From: Pedobacter alluvionis
Lineage (GTDB): Bacteria; Bacteroidota; Bacteroidia; Sphingobacteriales; Sphingobacteriaceae
Length of the DNA: 64,000 nt
Assembly: GCF_003664035.1 (NCBI RefSeq)
Contig: NZ_RCCK01000010.1
Coordinates: 248,001-312,000, forward strand
Reading direction: 5' to 3'
In this document: positions 30,559-39,804 of the stretch, piece by piece
How the letters are laid out: every line of letters starts with the position of its first letter
Position numbering within the stretch: the stretch's first letter is position 1
Translations under genes and position numbers: made by a program
The notes under the pieces: generated by a model
Databases searched by the model: none
What the model was told of the DNA's origin: nothing
The model's input: the letters and a program-made list of their open reading frames with translations, nothing else

Positions 30559-31602
30559 ATGATAAGCATGAAAATTAATCATATCTGTATGGGTTTGGCA
30601 GCGGCTATCGGCCTGCTCTCATCATGTAAAAATGAAGATCTTGTTTTTCCCGATTATACCTATAAGGCGGTCTATTTCGCCAATCAGTATCCGCTGCGAA
30701 CAGTTGTGCTTGGCGAAGATTTACTGATAGATAATACATTGGATAATGAACACAAAGTTTCCATCAAAGCTACCGTTGGCGGTGTAAATGAGAATAAAGA
30801 AAAAGTAACGATTGGTGTGAAAGTGGATGAAAGCTTGTTGGACGGCCTTAACTTTACTAATGGAGGAGGTAAAATACTTGCCTTGCCTTCCGCGTATTAT
30901 AAACTGGGTTCCAGCCAGATTTCTATTGAGGCTGGGAGCATTCTTGGAGGGGTCGATGTTCAATTAACGGATGCTTTCTTTGCCGATCCTAAATCTCTTT
31001 CCAGAAACTATGTTATTCCGCTGGTGATGACTAGTGTTACTGGAGCGGATTCAATATTGAAAGGTATCCCGGCAGTAACCAGTCCATCACGGGTTGTTGC
31101 CGCAAACTGGATCACTCGCCCAAAGGATTATGTGTTATATGCCGTTAAGTATGTAAACCCCTGGCAGGGAAATTACCTGAGAAAGGGAGTAGATCAGATT
31201 ACGCAGTCGAACGGAGCGGTAAGTACCGTAGCCCGAAGGACTGAAAATGTGGAAGGCAATCAGGTAGTGAGTATCTCAACCACTTCACTCAAGGTTGCAA
31301 CCTTACCATTAACCATTAAAAACAGCACCGGAAACAATGTTAATTTTAGCTTGGTTTTAAACTTTGCAGATGGTAATAATTGTACCGTCACAGCCAATTC
31401 AAATGATTTTGATATTTCCGGAACTGGGAAGTTTGTTTCTAAGGGTGAAAAAAATAGTATCGGTGGAACCGATCGCAGTGCTATATACCTGGATTATACG
31501 GTAAACTTTAAAAACCTTAACGTTAAATATGCGACTAAGGATACACTGATTGTTAGAGATAGAGGGATCAAAGCAGAGTATTTTGATGTTGTGAAAAACT
31601 AA
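30559..31602 (+). CDS. Surface lipoprotein of the DUF1735/DUF5627 type (XusE-position protein)
   Basis: This is a 347-residue predicted lipoprotein (LLSSC, Cys23); an alternative ATG at 30568 would shorten it by three residues. The N-terminal half resembles DUF1735 (YKAVYFANQYPLRTVVLGED), an immunoglobulin-like domain found in SusE-position proteins, and the C-terminal half (from about 185, NWITRPKDYVLYAV) resembles DUF5627. Proteins in this place act as extra surface glycan-binding proteins. It closes the SusC-D-C-D block (21 bases after the SusD gene), matching xusE in order. A GH10 gene often follows xusE; here the GH10 genes sit elsewhere in the locus. Confidence 0.82.
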   Translation: MISMKINHICMGLAAAIGLLSSCKNEDLVFPDYTYKAVYFANQYPLRTVVLGEDLLIDNTLDNEHKVSIKATVGGVNENKEKVTIGVKVDESLLDGLNFTNGGGKILALPSAYYKLGSSQISIEAGSILGGVDVQLTDAFFADPKSLSRNYVIPLVMTSVTGADSILKGIPAVTSPSRVVAANWITRPKDYVLYAVKYVNPWQGNYLRKGVDQITQSNGAVSTVARRTENVEGNQVVSISTTSLKVATLPLTIKNSTGNNVNFSLVLNFADGNNCTVTANSNDFDISGTGKFVSKGEKNSIGGTDRSAIYLDYTVNFKNLNVKYATKDTLIVRDRGIKAEYFDVVKN

Positions 31603-31859
31603 AAATATCGTAAACCATACCGCACTTTATGGGGTATCGCTTTGGCCTTTTCAATTATGCTACGCAGCAAATTGGTGGGCATACTGACTTTGATTATTTC
31701 AATATCAAATTTAACTAAACTCAGCGCTTACAGAATAAAGTGAAGAGCTGGAGAAGGATTTTGTAGTGAATAAAAGTAATTTTAAACATTAATCGCAGCA
31801 TTATATTCAAACGGTAAGGAAAAGATCAGTACTGTTGGATAATTTTGAATTGATAAAAT

Positions 31860-33830
31860 ATGAAAACAAAATTAATTTTATGCTGCTTCACCTGGCTACT
31901 GGTTTTCAGTTTTTCGGTTTCTGGCAAGGTTACCCTACCACAGTTGGTATCCAGCCACATGGTGCTTCAACGCGAAACTCCCTTAACGATATGGGGCTGG
32001 GCGGCAGCAAAAGAAAAAATAACCATCAGTTTTAGCGGGAAAACGTATAAAGCTATCACCGATGAACAAGGCTCATGGTCAGTGAAAATGAACAAGATGA
32101 AAGCCGGTGGCCCTTATAAAATGATTGTTAGGGGTGAAAATACAATTACCCTTGATGATATTATGCTGGGAGATGTGTGGTTTTGTTCGGGGCAATCCAA
32201 TATGGCCTTGCCAATGGAGCGGTTAAAGGAAGCTTATCCGCAGGTGATTGAAAAGGATCATTTTCCTTTGATCAGAAACTTTTTCGTTCCAACCAAATCA
32301 AACCTGTCTGGAGAATCGATCGATCTTCCTCCGGGCAAATGGGTTCCTGCCACTGGTGCAGGGATATTAAGTTTCGGAGGTACAAGTTATTTTTTTGCAA
32401 AAACGCTCTTTCAAAAATATAACATTCCAATAGGCATCATCAATTCAAGCGTCGGCGGTACCCCGATTGAGGCCTGGATGAGTCGTGATGCATTTTTGAC
32501 GAATCCGGCACAGACGAAAAAAATAAATAATTTCAGGGATTCGGCATTTATGGCCAATTATCAAAAAAGGCTTAAAGAGAAGAACTTAGAAAGGCCTACA
32601 ACAGTTCCTGTAGTTGATGAAGGGCTTTCGGGTCCGGTGAAATGGATCGATCCGGATTTTAATGCCAGCAACTGGCGAAAATTTTGGATGCCGGGCTACT
32701 GGGCTGATCAGGGACTCCGGAACTTCAACGGGATATTTTATTTCAGAAAAGAACTGCAAATACCCGCAGAAATGAGCGGACAGCAGGCTAAGCTTTATCT
32801 AGGCCGCATCATCGATGCAGATTCGGTTTTCCTCAACGGTAAATTTATCGGCAACACTACCTATCAATATCCTCCACGCAGGTATGTTATTCCTGCCGGG
32901 CTGTTGAAAAGCGGAAAAAACATCCTGATTGTTAAAGTTGTGAGCAGCAGTGGCAAAGGCGGCTTTGTGCCAGATAAAAATTATTCCTTGTTAACTCCTG
33001 AAAAAAAGATCGACTTACGTGGCGAATGGACTTTCGAAGTAGGTTATGCTCAGCCAAGGCAAAACCAGGCTTTCCGAGGTGAGGCCGAAATGCCGTTAGT
33101 AGCGCAGAATGAACCAACCGGATTATTCAATACCATGGTTTCGCCAGCTGTACAATTTGCAATAAAAGGTTTTGTCTGGTACCAGGGTGAATCGAATACC
33201 GGAGATCCGAAAGCATACGCAGAATTGTTGCCGGCGCTGATAAAAGACTGGCGCAATAAATGGAAGCAGGGAGATCTGCCGTTTATCTACGCACAGTTGC
33301 CTAATTTTATGGAAGCCGGCTATTTACCAGAAGAAAGTATCTGGGCGGAGTTTAGGCAGAGCCAGCTGCAGGCACTTTCAGTACCTAACACAGGAATGGC
33401 TGTGGCCATTGATGCCGGTGAATGGAATGATATTCATCCGCTGGATAAAAAAGATGTCGGTGAACGTTTGGCGCTATGGGCCTCACATTTAGCTTACCAC
33501 GACCAGGAGATTATTTATTCAGGACCTATTTATAAATCAAATCATTTAAGTGGATCTGAAGTAACCATAAATTTTGAACATACTAAGCCCGGGCTGATGA
33601 TTAAAGGATCTGATAAACTGATAGGTTTTGTCATTGCGGGTGAGGATAAGGTTTTTTATTGGGCACAGGCCAGGATAGTGGGAGATGCTGTTGTGCTCTC
33701 AAGCCCTTTGGTTCTAAAGCCTGCCTTTATCCGTTATGCCTGGGCAGATAATCCCGATCGGGCAAATTTATACAACAAAGCCAATTTACCGGCTTCCCCT
33801 TTTGAAGCAGAAGTTGATCATTCGAGATAA
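31860..33830 (+). CDS. SGNH-type acetylesterase of the sialate O-acetylesterase family (CE20-like)
   Basis: This 656-residue protein has a signal peptide (about 1-22). WFCSGQSNM supplies the block-I nucleophile Ser113, GFVWYQGESNTGDP is the second conserved block, and NDIHPLDK gives the Asp524-x-His526 pair of the triad. Between the two catalytic parts lies a jelly-roll-like insert (about 265-395: WRKFWMPGYWADQG, GIFYFRKELQIP), as in DUF303 esterases. In xylan loci members of this family remove acetyl groups from xylose, so acetylxylan esterase is the best guess despite the family's sialate name. It is 257 bases downstream of the lipoprotein gene, perhaps under its own promoter. Confidence 0.88.
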   Translation: MKTKLILCCFTWLLVFSFSVSGKVTLPQLVSSHMVLQRETPLTIWGWAAAKEKITISFSGKTYKAITDEQGSWSVKMNKMKAGGPYKMIVRGENTITLDDIMLGDVWFCSGQSNMALPMERLKEAYPQVIEKDHFPLIRNFFVPTKSNLSGESIDLPPGKWVPATGAGILSFGGTSYFFAKTLFQKYNIPIGIINSSVGGTPIEAWMSRDAFLTNPAQTKKINNFRDSAFMANYQKRLKEKNLERPTTVPVVDEGLSGPVKWIDPDFNASNWRKFWMPGYWADQGLRNFNGIFYFRKELQIPAEMSGQQAKLYLGRIIDADSVFLNGKFIGNTTYQYPPRRYVIPAGLLKSGKNILIVKVVSSSGKGGFVPDKNYSLLTPEKKIDLRGEWTFEVGYAQPRQNQAFRGEAEMPLVAQNEPTGLFNTMVSPAVQFAIKGFVWYQGESNTGDPKAYAELLPALIKDWRNKWKQGDLPFIYAQLPNFMEAGYLPEESIWAEFRQSQLQALSVPNTGMAVAIDAGEWNDIHPLDKKDVGERLALWASHLAYHDQEIIYSGPIYKSNHLSGSEVTINFEHTKPGLMIKGSDKLIGFVIAGEDKVFYWAQARIVGDAVVLSSPLVLKPAFIRYAWADNPDRANLYNKANLPASPFEAEVDHSR

Positions 33831-34497
33831 TCAATGTGTACCTGAAAACTTCTGCATCAAACCTTGGACAAGCTTGCCTTTGATTGTAAATTGCTGCTCT
33901 TTTAGCCATAAATCGAACAGTAAAATCGGAGACATTGCCGTAATTTTTTGTTTAACTGGATTTACAATATGGACAGCTTGTGTTAAATAAAATAAAAAAA
34001 TTCAACCGATTGCATAAATTGAAATTCTAGCTCTTTTTTACCTGTTTACTCCCTCTTAATAAGTCAATTTATTAGGTTTTATTTGCGAAAATTTCGAGAA
34101 TTATAACTGTTCTTATAATAATGGCTTTTTTATTCGAATGGCGCTTAATTGGTGTTTATAGGCGTTTTTTATGTTTGCTTTTTAAATTTTTAGCTTACTG
34201 ATTTTTGTTTTTTACCGTACTGTTAGTCGCTAAATTCCCATGTTTTTTAGGCTGATTTTCCTGTGCTATAAGCGCAACCAGAACATTCTGGTTTGAACAT
34301 TTATACTACTAATATGCACAATTAAATCAGGAGGCGTTTATCAATGTAAATACCTTTATCACAACAATAATGAATTGGATTTAAAATTTACAGTCAGTTT
34401 TTTATAGCTTGTGATTTAACTATTCGCTGGCTGATTTTTCAATTGACACTGTAAGTTTTTTTTCTATTCGTTTTTAACCATTTATAAACCATTTTAT
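33831..34497. other. 667-base AT-rich gap before the third SusC gene
   Basis: I see no supported gene. The sequence is strongly AT-rich with many T runs from 34050 on and probably includes the promoter and a long leader for the SusC gene at 34498. A frame at 33736-33990 overlaps the end of the esterase and is a shadow. Confidence 0.5.
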
Positions 34498-37400
34498 ATG
34501 AGAAGTGAAATTTTACAAACTTATGTAACATCGCGCTTGAAATTTTTCAGGTGCTTACCCAAAGTTATGCTGCTAACGGCGCTGGTATTTTCAGCAGTTA
34601 TTGCACAGGCACAAACTGTGGTAAAAGGTAAAGTTGTTGACGAACAAGGTAAGGCAATGCCTGGTGTGGGTGTTCTTTTAAAAGGAACCAATACCAGTAC
34701 CTCATCCCAGGATAATGGAAGTTTTTCTATTACCACCACTGGGGCAAACCCGGTTTTAGTATTCTCTTACGTTGGTTATACCAGCAAAGAAATTCTGGTG
34801 AAAGATCAGAGCACGATAAATGTTACCCTTCAGCCAAGCGCAGCAGAGCTTGCCCAGGTTGTGGTTGTAGGTTATGGTACCCAGCGTAAAGAAGCCGTAA
34901 CGGGTTCTGTGGCATCAATTGGGGGAGACAAAGTTCGTGAAGTACCGGCTCCTAACATTGCCCAGGCTATTCAGGGCAGGTTAGCGGGGGTTAACATTTC
35001 CCAAACCTCAACTAAACCAGGTGCAACCATGCAAATCCTCATCCGCGGTCAGCGCTCACTTTCGGCAAGTAACGAACCGCTTGTTGTATTGGATGGAATC
35101 CCATTTCCTGGCTCTATTGGCGATATCAATCCTAACGATATTAAAAGTATTGATATCTTAAAAGATGCCTCTGCGACTGCTATTTATGGTTCAAGGGGTG
35201 CCAACGGCGTAATTTTATTGACGACCAACAGAGGCCAGGTTGGAGCGCCCGCTAAAGTTTCATACAACAGCTATACAGGTTTGCAAACCTTGTTTGCAAA
35301 ATACCCGATGATGGATGGACCGGAATTAGTTGCATTGAGAAAAGCATCAGGAAAATTCACCACCCTTGGTGTGGATGAAGCAAATGATGTAAATACCGAC
35401 TGGCAAGACTTGTTTTATAACAAAAGTGCTATTATGACCAGTCATGATTTGGGTGTAACCGGAGGTTCAGCAACCAGTAACTATAGTTTTGGTGGTGGTT
35501 ATTATAAAAACCAGAGTTTAATTCCTACACAGCAGTACACGAGGTATTCGATGAAAGCCTCGCTGGATCAGCAAATAGGAAAGCTTTTCCGCCTTGGATT
35601 TACAACAAATAACAATTACAATATTAGCGAGGGCAATCAGGTTGGAATTTACGGCAACCTGGCTAATACCCCTATTTCAAATCCTTATAATACGGATGGA
35701 AGTTTAAAAAGGACTGTCAGAAGTCCGCAGGATGAAGCGTATGTTTTTACCAATGGAATTGTTAAAAATTTACGTGACCAGTGGTTGAATGAAACCCGTG
35801 GTTTTGCCACCTACAATTCATTTTATGGAGAGGTGAAAATTCCCGGAGTTGAAGGATTAAAATACCGTGCAAATCTTGGTCTGGATTTTATCCAAAGTAA
35901 CAATGGTAACTTCACAGGTGTTGGAGTGGGCAGTACCACAGCCACTACGCCTTCAACAGCAGGGGTAAGTAATTCACAAACCTATCACTGGACGCTTGAG
36001 AATTTAATTACCTATGACCGCAGTTTTGGAAAACACAGCTTCAATGCTGTTGCTTTATATTCAGCAGAACAAAATAAATTCAATTCTTCTTCCATGACTG
36101 CCAGAGATATTCCTTCTGAAGCCTTCCAGTTTTATAATCTTGGACAGGCTAACGGAGAGTTGACGATCGGCAATGGACAATATAGCCTTACAGGTCTTGT
36201 TTCTTACATGGGCAGGATTATGTATTCTTATGATAACAGGTTCTTATTGAGTGCAACACTTCGCTCGGATGGATCCTCGCGTTTGGCGCCAGGATATAAA
36301 TGGCATACTTATCCGGCCGTTTCTGTGGGATGGAATATGATGAATGAATCTTTCATGAAAGGCATCACGGCAATCGATAAATTAAAAATCCGTGTAGGTT
36401 ACGGTCAGACTTCCAATCAGGCGGTTAATCCATATCAAACACTTGGTTTGTTAAGTCCACGTCCATATAATTTTGGTAACAACGCCTATTCAACCGGTTA
36501 TTATTTATCTCAGCTTCCAAGCCCGGGTTTGGGATGGGAATACTCTGAAACCTGGAATTATGGTCTAGATTTTTCAATTTTGAAAAACCGCATTTCAGGT
36601 ACCTTTGAATACTATGATACCAAAACCAAAGATATCTTACTTAATCTTGGATTACCTTCCACAGCAGGAGTAGGCGGCTACACTGCTAATATTGGCCAAA
36701 CCCAGAATAAAGGATGGGAATTAAGCCTTAATGGTGTCATTCTTGAAAATCAGGGTGGCTGGACCTGGGATTTAGGATTCAATATTTCTGCAAACAGAAA
36801 CAAACTTACAGCATTAGCTTCGGGACAAACACGTGATGAAGGAAATGCATGGTTTGTGGGCCATAATATTAATGCGATATATGACTACGAAAAAGTTGGA
36901 TTATGGCAGGCAGGAGACCCATATTTAAATGTGTTGGAACCAGGCGGCAATGTTGGTATGATCAAAGTTAAATATACCGGAGACTATGATGCCAATGGCG
37001 TGCCAACCAGGCCTATCGGCGCTGCAGACAGACAAATTATTGATATTGATCCTAAATTTACAGGTGGATTCAATACCAGGGTTGCTTACAAAGGATTTGA
37101 TCTGAATGTTGTTGGTCTTTTCAAAAGCGGAGGAACTTTAGTAAGTACATTATATAGTTCGGCGGGTTACCTTAATTTGTTAACAGGTCGTAGAAATAAT
37201 GTTAAGGTAGATTACTGGACACCTGAAAATACAGGAGCAAAGTATCCTAAACCAGGTGGTATTGCCAGCGGTGATAACCCTAAGTACGGAAGCACACTGG
37301 GCTTTTTTGACGCTTCATTCCTTAAAATAAGAACCATATCGCTTGGTTATGATTTTAACAGGGATTTAATTAAAAATTCCAATGTAAAGCTCCGCATGTA

Positions 37401-37587
37401 TGTAACGGTGCAAAATCCGTTTGTCATGTTCTCACCTTACCATGATGAGTCAGGTATGGATCCGGAAACCAATTCATTCGGAGATGAAAACCAGGCGGTA
37501 AACTCTTACCAGAGACGAATCTTAACTATTGGAACGAACACACCTTCGACGCGAAATTATGTTGCAGGTCTAAACTTAACATTTTAA
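34498..37587 (+). CDS. SusC-like TonB-dependent outer-membrane transporter (third in locus)
   Basis: This is a full-length SusC-like protein of 1029 residues. Cleavage is near IAQAQ (about residue 40). The carboxypeptidase-like domain (VVKGKVVDEQGKAMPGVGVL), TonB box region AQVVVVGYG, plug motifs ILIRGQRSLSASNEPLVVLDG and LKDASATAIYGSRGANGVI, and C-terminal barrel are all present. It forms a pair with the SusD gene 12 bases downstream, and the pair is followed by GH115, which suggests import of glucuronic-acid-decorated xylo-oligosaccharides (inference from context). An internal Met24 could be the start instead, but the longer leader is common in this family. Confidence 0.94.
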   Translation: MRSEILQTYVTSRLKFFRCLPKVMLLTALVFSAVIAQAQTVVKGKVVDEQGKAMPGVGVLLKGTNTSTSSQDNGSFSITTTGANPVLVFSYVGYTSKEILVKDQSTINVTLQPSAAELAQVVVVGYGTQRKEAVTGSVASIGGDKVREVPAPNIAQAIQGRLAGVNISQTSTKPGATMQILIRGQRSLSASNEPLVVLDGIPFPGSIGDINPNDIKSIDILKDASATAIYGSRGANGVILLTTNRGQVGAPAKVSYNSYTGLQTLFAKYPMMDGPELVALRKASGKFTTLGVDEANDVNTDWQDLFYNKSAIMTSHDLGVTGGSATSNYSFGGGYYKNQSLIPTQQYTRYSMKASLDQQIGKLFRLGFTTNNNYNISEGNQVGIYGNLANTPISNPYNTDGSLKRTVRSPQDEAYVFTNGIVKNLRDQWLNETRGFATYNSFYGEVKIPGVEGLKYRANLGLDFIQSNNGNFTGVGVGSTTATTPSTAGVSNSQTYHWTLENLITYDRSFGKHSFNAVALYSAEQNKFNSSSMTARDIPSEAFQFYNLGQANGELTIGNGQYSLTGLVSYMGRIMYSYDNRFLLSATLRSDGSSRLAPGYKWHTYPAVSVGWNMMNESFMKGITAIDKLKIRVGYGQTSNQAVNPYQTLGLLSPRPYNFGNNAYSTGYYLSQLPSPGLGWEYSETWNYGLDFSILKNRISGTFEYYDTKTKDILLNLGLPSTAGVGGYTANIGQTQNKGWELSLNGVILENQGGWTWDLGFNISANRNKLTALASGQTRDEGNAWFVGHNINAIYDYEKVGLWQAGDPYLNVLEPGGNVGMIKVKYTGDYDANGVPTRPIGAADRQIIDIDPKFTGGFNTRVAYKGFDLNVVGLFKSGGTLVSTLYSSAGYLNLLTGRRNNVKVDYWTPENTGAKYPKPGGIASGDNPKYGSTLGFFDASFLKIRTISLGYDFNRDLIKNSNVKLRMYVTVQNPFVMFSPYHDESGMDPETNSFGDENQAVNSYQRRILTIGTNTPSTRNYVAGLNLTF

Positions 37588-37599
37588 CATCATTTGAAT

Positions 37600-39534
37600 A
37601 TGAAAAATATACAAATAAAAGCCATTCTGGGTATTTGGTTACTGATGGTCATCTCTTCAGGCTGTTCTAAAATCCTGGACGAAGAACCGAGGAGCATCTT
37701 TACACCTGACTATTTAAAGACCGCGACAGGGGTAAACGGAGCATTAACCGGCATGTATGCACACTTACGAAACATGTATGGTCAGTCGTATTTTTATAAT
37801 TCTTTGATTACCGGTACAGATGAAGCCACCTGGGGCAAAGACGCTGATGGAAACTTCAAAGACATGGACTGCTCTGGAGTAGGATCTATTTTATCGACCA
37901 GTTATCCGAGCAGTGTATTGTGGAGCGAGGCATTTCCAAACATTAACAATGCCAGTGGCATCATCGAAAATGCTGCTGCTGCCGGTGTTTCAAATTCGTT
38001 AGTGGCTGAAGCCAGATTTTTCCGTGCTTTTGATTATTTTCTTTTAGTGCAGACTTTCGGCGGTGTTCCGCTTGATTTAGGCGCCGGGGAATTGAAATTC
38101 AATACCAATCCATCAAGAACTTCTGTAAGAAATACAGTGCCTGTGGTTTATACAAAGGCAGTTTTTCCGGATCTTATTAAAGCAATTGCCGACCTGCCTG
38201 CAACAGGAAGAGTTACTGGCGGAGTAACCAAAGTAGTTGCGCAGCTATTTTTATCAAAAGCCTATTTAACGTATGGCTGGTGGTTACAAAACCCTAACAA
38301 TATTCCAACTTATCCGGCGTCTGCAAGAACTGATCCGGATGGGCACGATGCGAACTGGTATTTCCAGCAGGCTTACGATGTTGCTACTAATGCAATTGAA
38401 AACCCAGGTGCATTTGGACTAATGGATACCTATTATGATGTGAATTGGGCGGTGAATGACCGTAATAAAGAAACGCTTTTATACGCTGATCATACGCAGA
38501 CAAGCGAGAAATTTAATGGTGGAAGTTTGACAAATGGAAGTGGTGGTGCACCTGATAATTTCGCCGGTTGGATGATGACCTGGAACTATACGAATATCCG
38601 TAGTGGAGGCATCAGTTCCGTTCAGCGAGAAGCCGAGCAGCATTTAGGTCGTCCGTGGAACCGTATGGCGCCAACAGTTGAAGTATTAAAAAATACCTTC
38701 GCTGATAAAACATTGGATTCGAGATATGACGGTACTTTCACCACGGTTTACAGAGGTAACTGGCCTAAAGGCTACAATCCACCATCAAGTGCGCCGGCAT
38801 CATTGGTGAATGCAAACGGGCTATCTGTAGTTCCCGGAGATGCAGTATTGACCTTTTTAAATACAGATGACCCTGCAATTGCTTACCCAACGGACGCTGG
38901 AATCAGTGGTATAGGAGCAGGTATTCTACCTGGAAGAGCTGATTATGTGGTGGCTCCGGGAGGAATCAGCAGAATCGTTTATCCCGGACTTTGGAAACTG
39001 GGCCCTTACCGCACTGACAATGGTACAGGACTTGGACAGCCAAATGCGGGTAGCACACGCCCGTTCCCGGTAGCTAAATTTTCTGAGCTTTACTTCGTTG
39101 CAGCAGAAGCAGCCGTAAAAGGAGCAACAACTAAAGCTGGTAAAAGTGCACGCGAGTTAATTAATGTAATTCGTGCAAGAGCTGGTAAATGGCGTTTTGA
39201 TAATAATGGAAACGTTGTTAAAGTTCAGGATAACAGTGCAGCGATGGTTGCGGCTACTCCGGCTACCATAGATATTAATTATATTTTGGCAGAACGCTCA
39301 AGAGAATATTATGCTGAAGGTTACCGCAGGTATGACCTGATCCGTACCCAAAAATGGGCTGAGCTTTCTTCTACCTATACTATTGCCGGAGTCAACTATG
39401 GCGAACACACGCCACAGACAGTAACCCGTACCATCACACCAGCATTATATCTACGTCCTATACCTCAGACACAAATAGATGGCATGCAGATGAGTGCAGA
39501 TGAAAAAAAGGCTTACCAGAATCCTGGTTATTAA
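37600..39534 (+). CDS. SusD-like surface glycan-binding lipoprotein (third in locus)
   Basis: This 644-residue lipoprotein starts at the ATG at 37600; an in-frame TTG six bases earlier is less likely. The lipobox ISSGC gives Cys22. SusD signatures: AEARFFRAFDYFLLVQTFGGVPLDL, VAKFSELYFVAAEAAVKGA, and ILAERSREYYAEGYRRYDLIR near the end. It partners the SusC gene at 34498. A hairpin with a T tract follows its stop. Confidence 0.94.
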   Translation: MKNIQIKAILGIWLLMVISSGCSKILDEEPRSIFTPDYLKTATGVNGALTGMYAHLRNMYGQSYFYNSLITGTDEATWGKDADGNFKDMDCSGVGSILSTSYPSSVLWSEAFPNINNASGIIENAAAAGVSNSLVAEARFFRAFDYFLLVQTFGGVPLDLGAGELKFNTNPSRTSVRNTVPVVYTKAVFPDLIKAIADLPATGRVTGGVTKVVAQLFLSKAYLTYGWWLQNPNNIPTYPASARTDPDGHDANWYFQQAYDVATNAIENPGAFGLMDTYYDVNWAVNDRNKETLLYADHTQTSEKFNGGSLTNGSGGAPDNFAGWMMTWNYTNIRSGGISSVQREAEQHLGRPWNRMAPTVEVLKNTFADKTLDSRYDGTFTTVYRGNWPKGYNPPSSAPASLVNANGLSVVPGDAVLTFLNTDDPAIAYPTDAGISGIGAGILPGRADYVVAPGGISRIVYPGLWKLGPYRTDNGTGLGQPNAGSTRPFPVAKFSELYFVAAEAAVKGATTKAGKSARELINVIRARAGKWRFDNNGNVVKVQDNSAAMVAATPATIDINYILAERSREYYAEGYRRYDLIRTQKWAELSSTYTIAGVNYGEHTPQTVTRTITPALYLRPIPQTQIDGMQMSADEKKAYQNPGY

Positions 39535-39556
39535 AAAATATTTTGGTTTAGTTAGA

Positions 39557-39591
39557 TGGGCGGCGTCAATTGATTCCGCTCATTCTTTTTT
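39557..39591 (+). terminator. Rho-independent terminator after the third SusC/D pair
   Basis: TGGGCGG (39557-39563) pairs with CCGCTCA (39576-39582), allowing one G-U pair, and the stem is followed by TTCTTTTTTA. It lies 23 bases after the SusD stop, which separates the SusC/D pair from GH115 transcriptionally. Confidence 0.7.
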
Positions 39592-39804
39592 ATAAAATAG
39601 CCTGGCTTTTCTGGCAGCCAAAAGATTTTTGGGTAAATGAAATCATCGTAATTTGATTCCTGTTCTTAGCTCATCTTTTCATTCAGGCATTCTAACCTAC
39701 AGGTTTGCACTATCCGGAAATAAAAAAAACCAATAGCTGATGCAGTTTCCATATCTATAATTCGCTCAAACAAATAGCTAACTCAAAACCTAAATTATTA
39801 CCTA

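Noticed and set aside
34521-34739. 72-codon frame opposite the SusC gene
   Set aside because: It is a shadow of the strongly supported SusC coding frame, as are the other antisense frames inside large genes.
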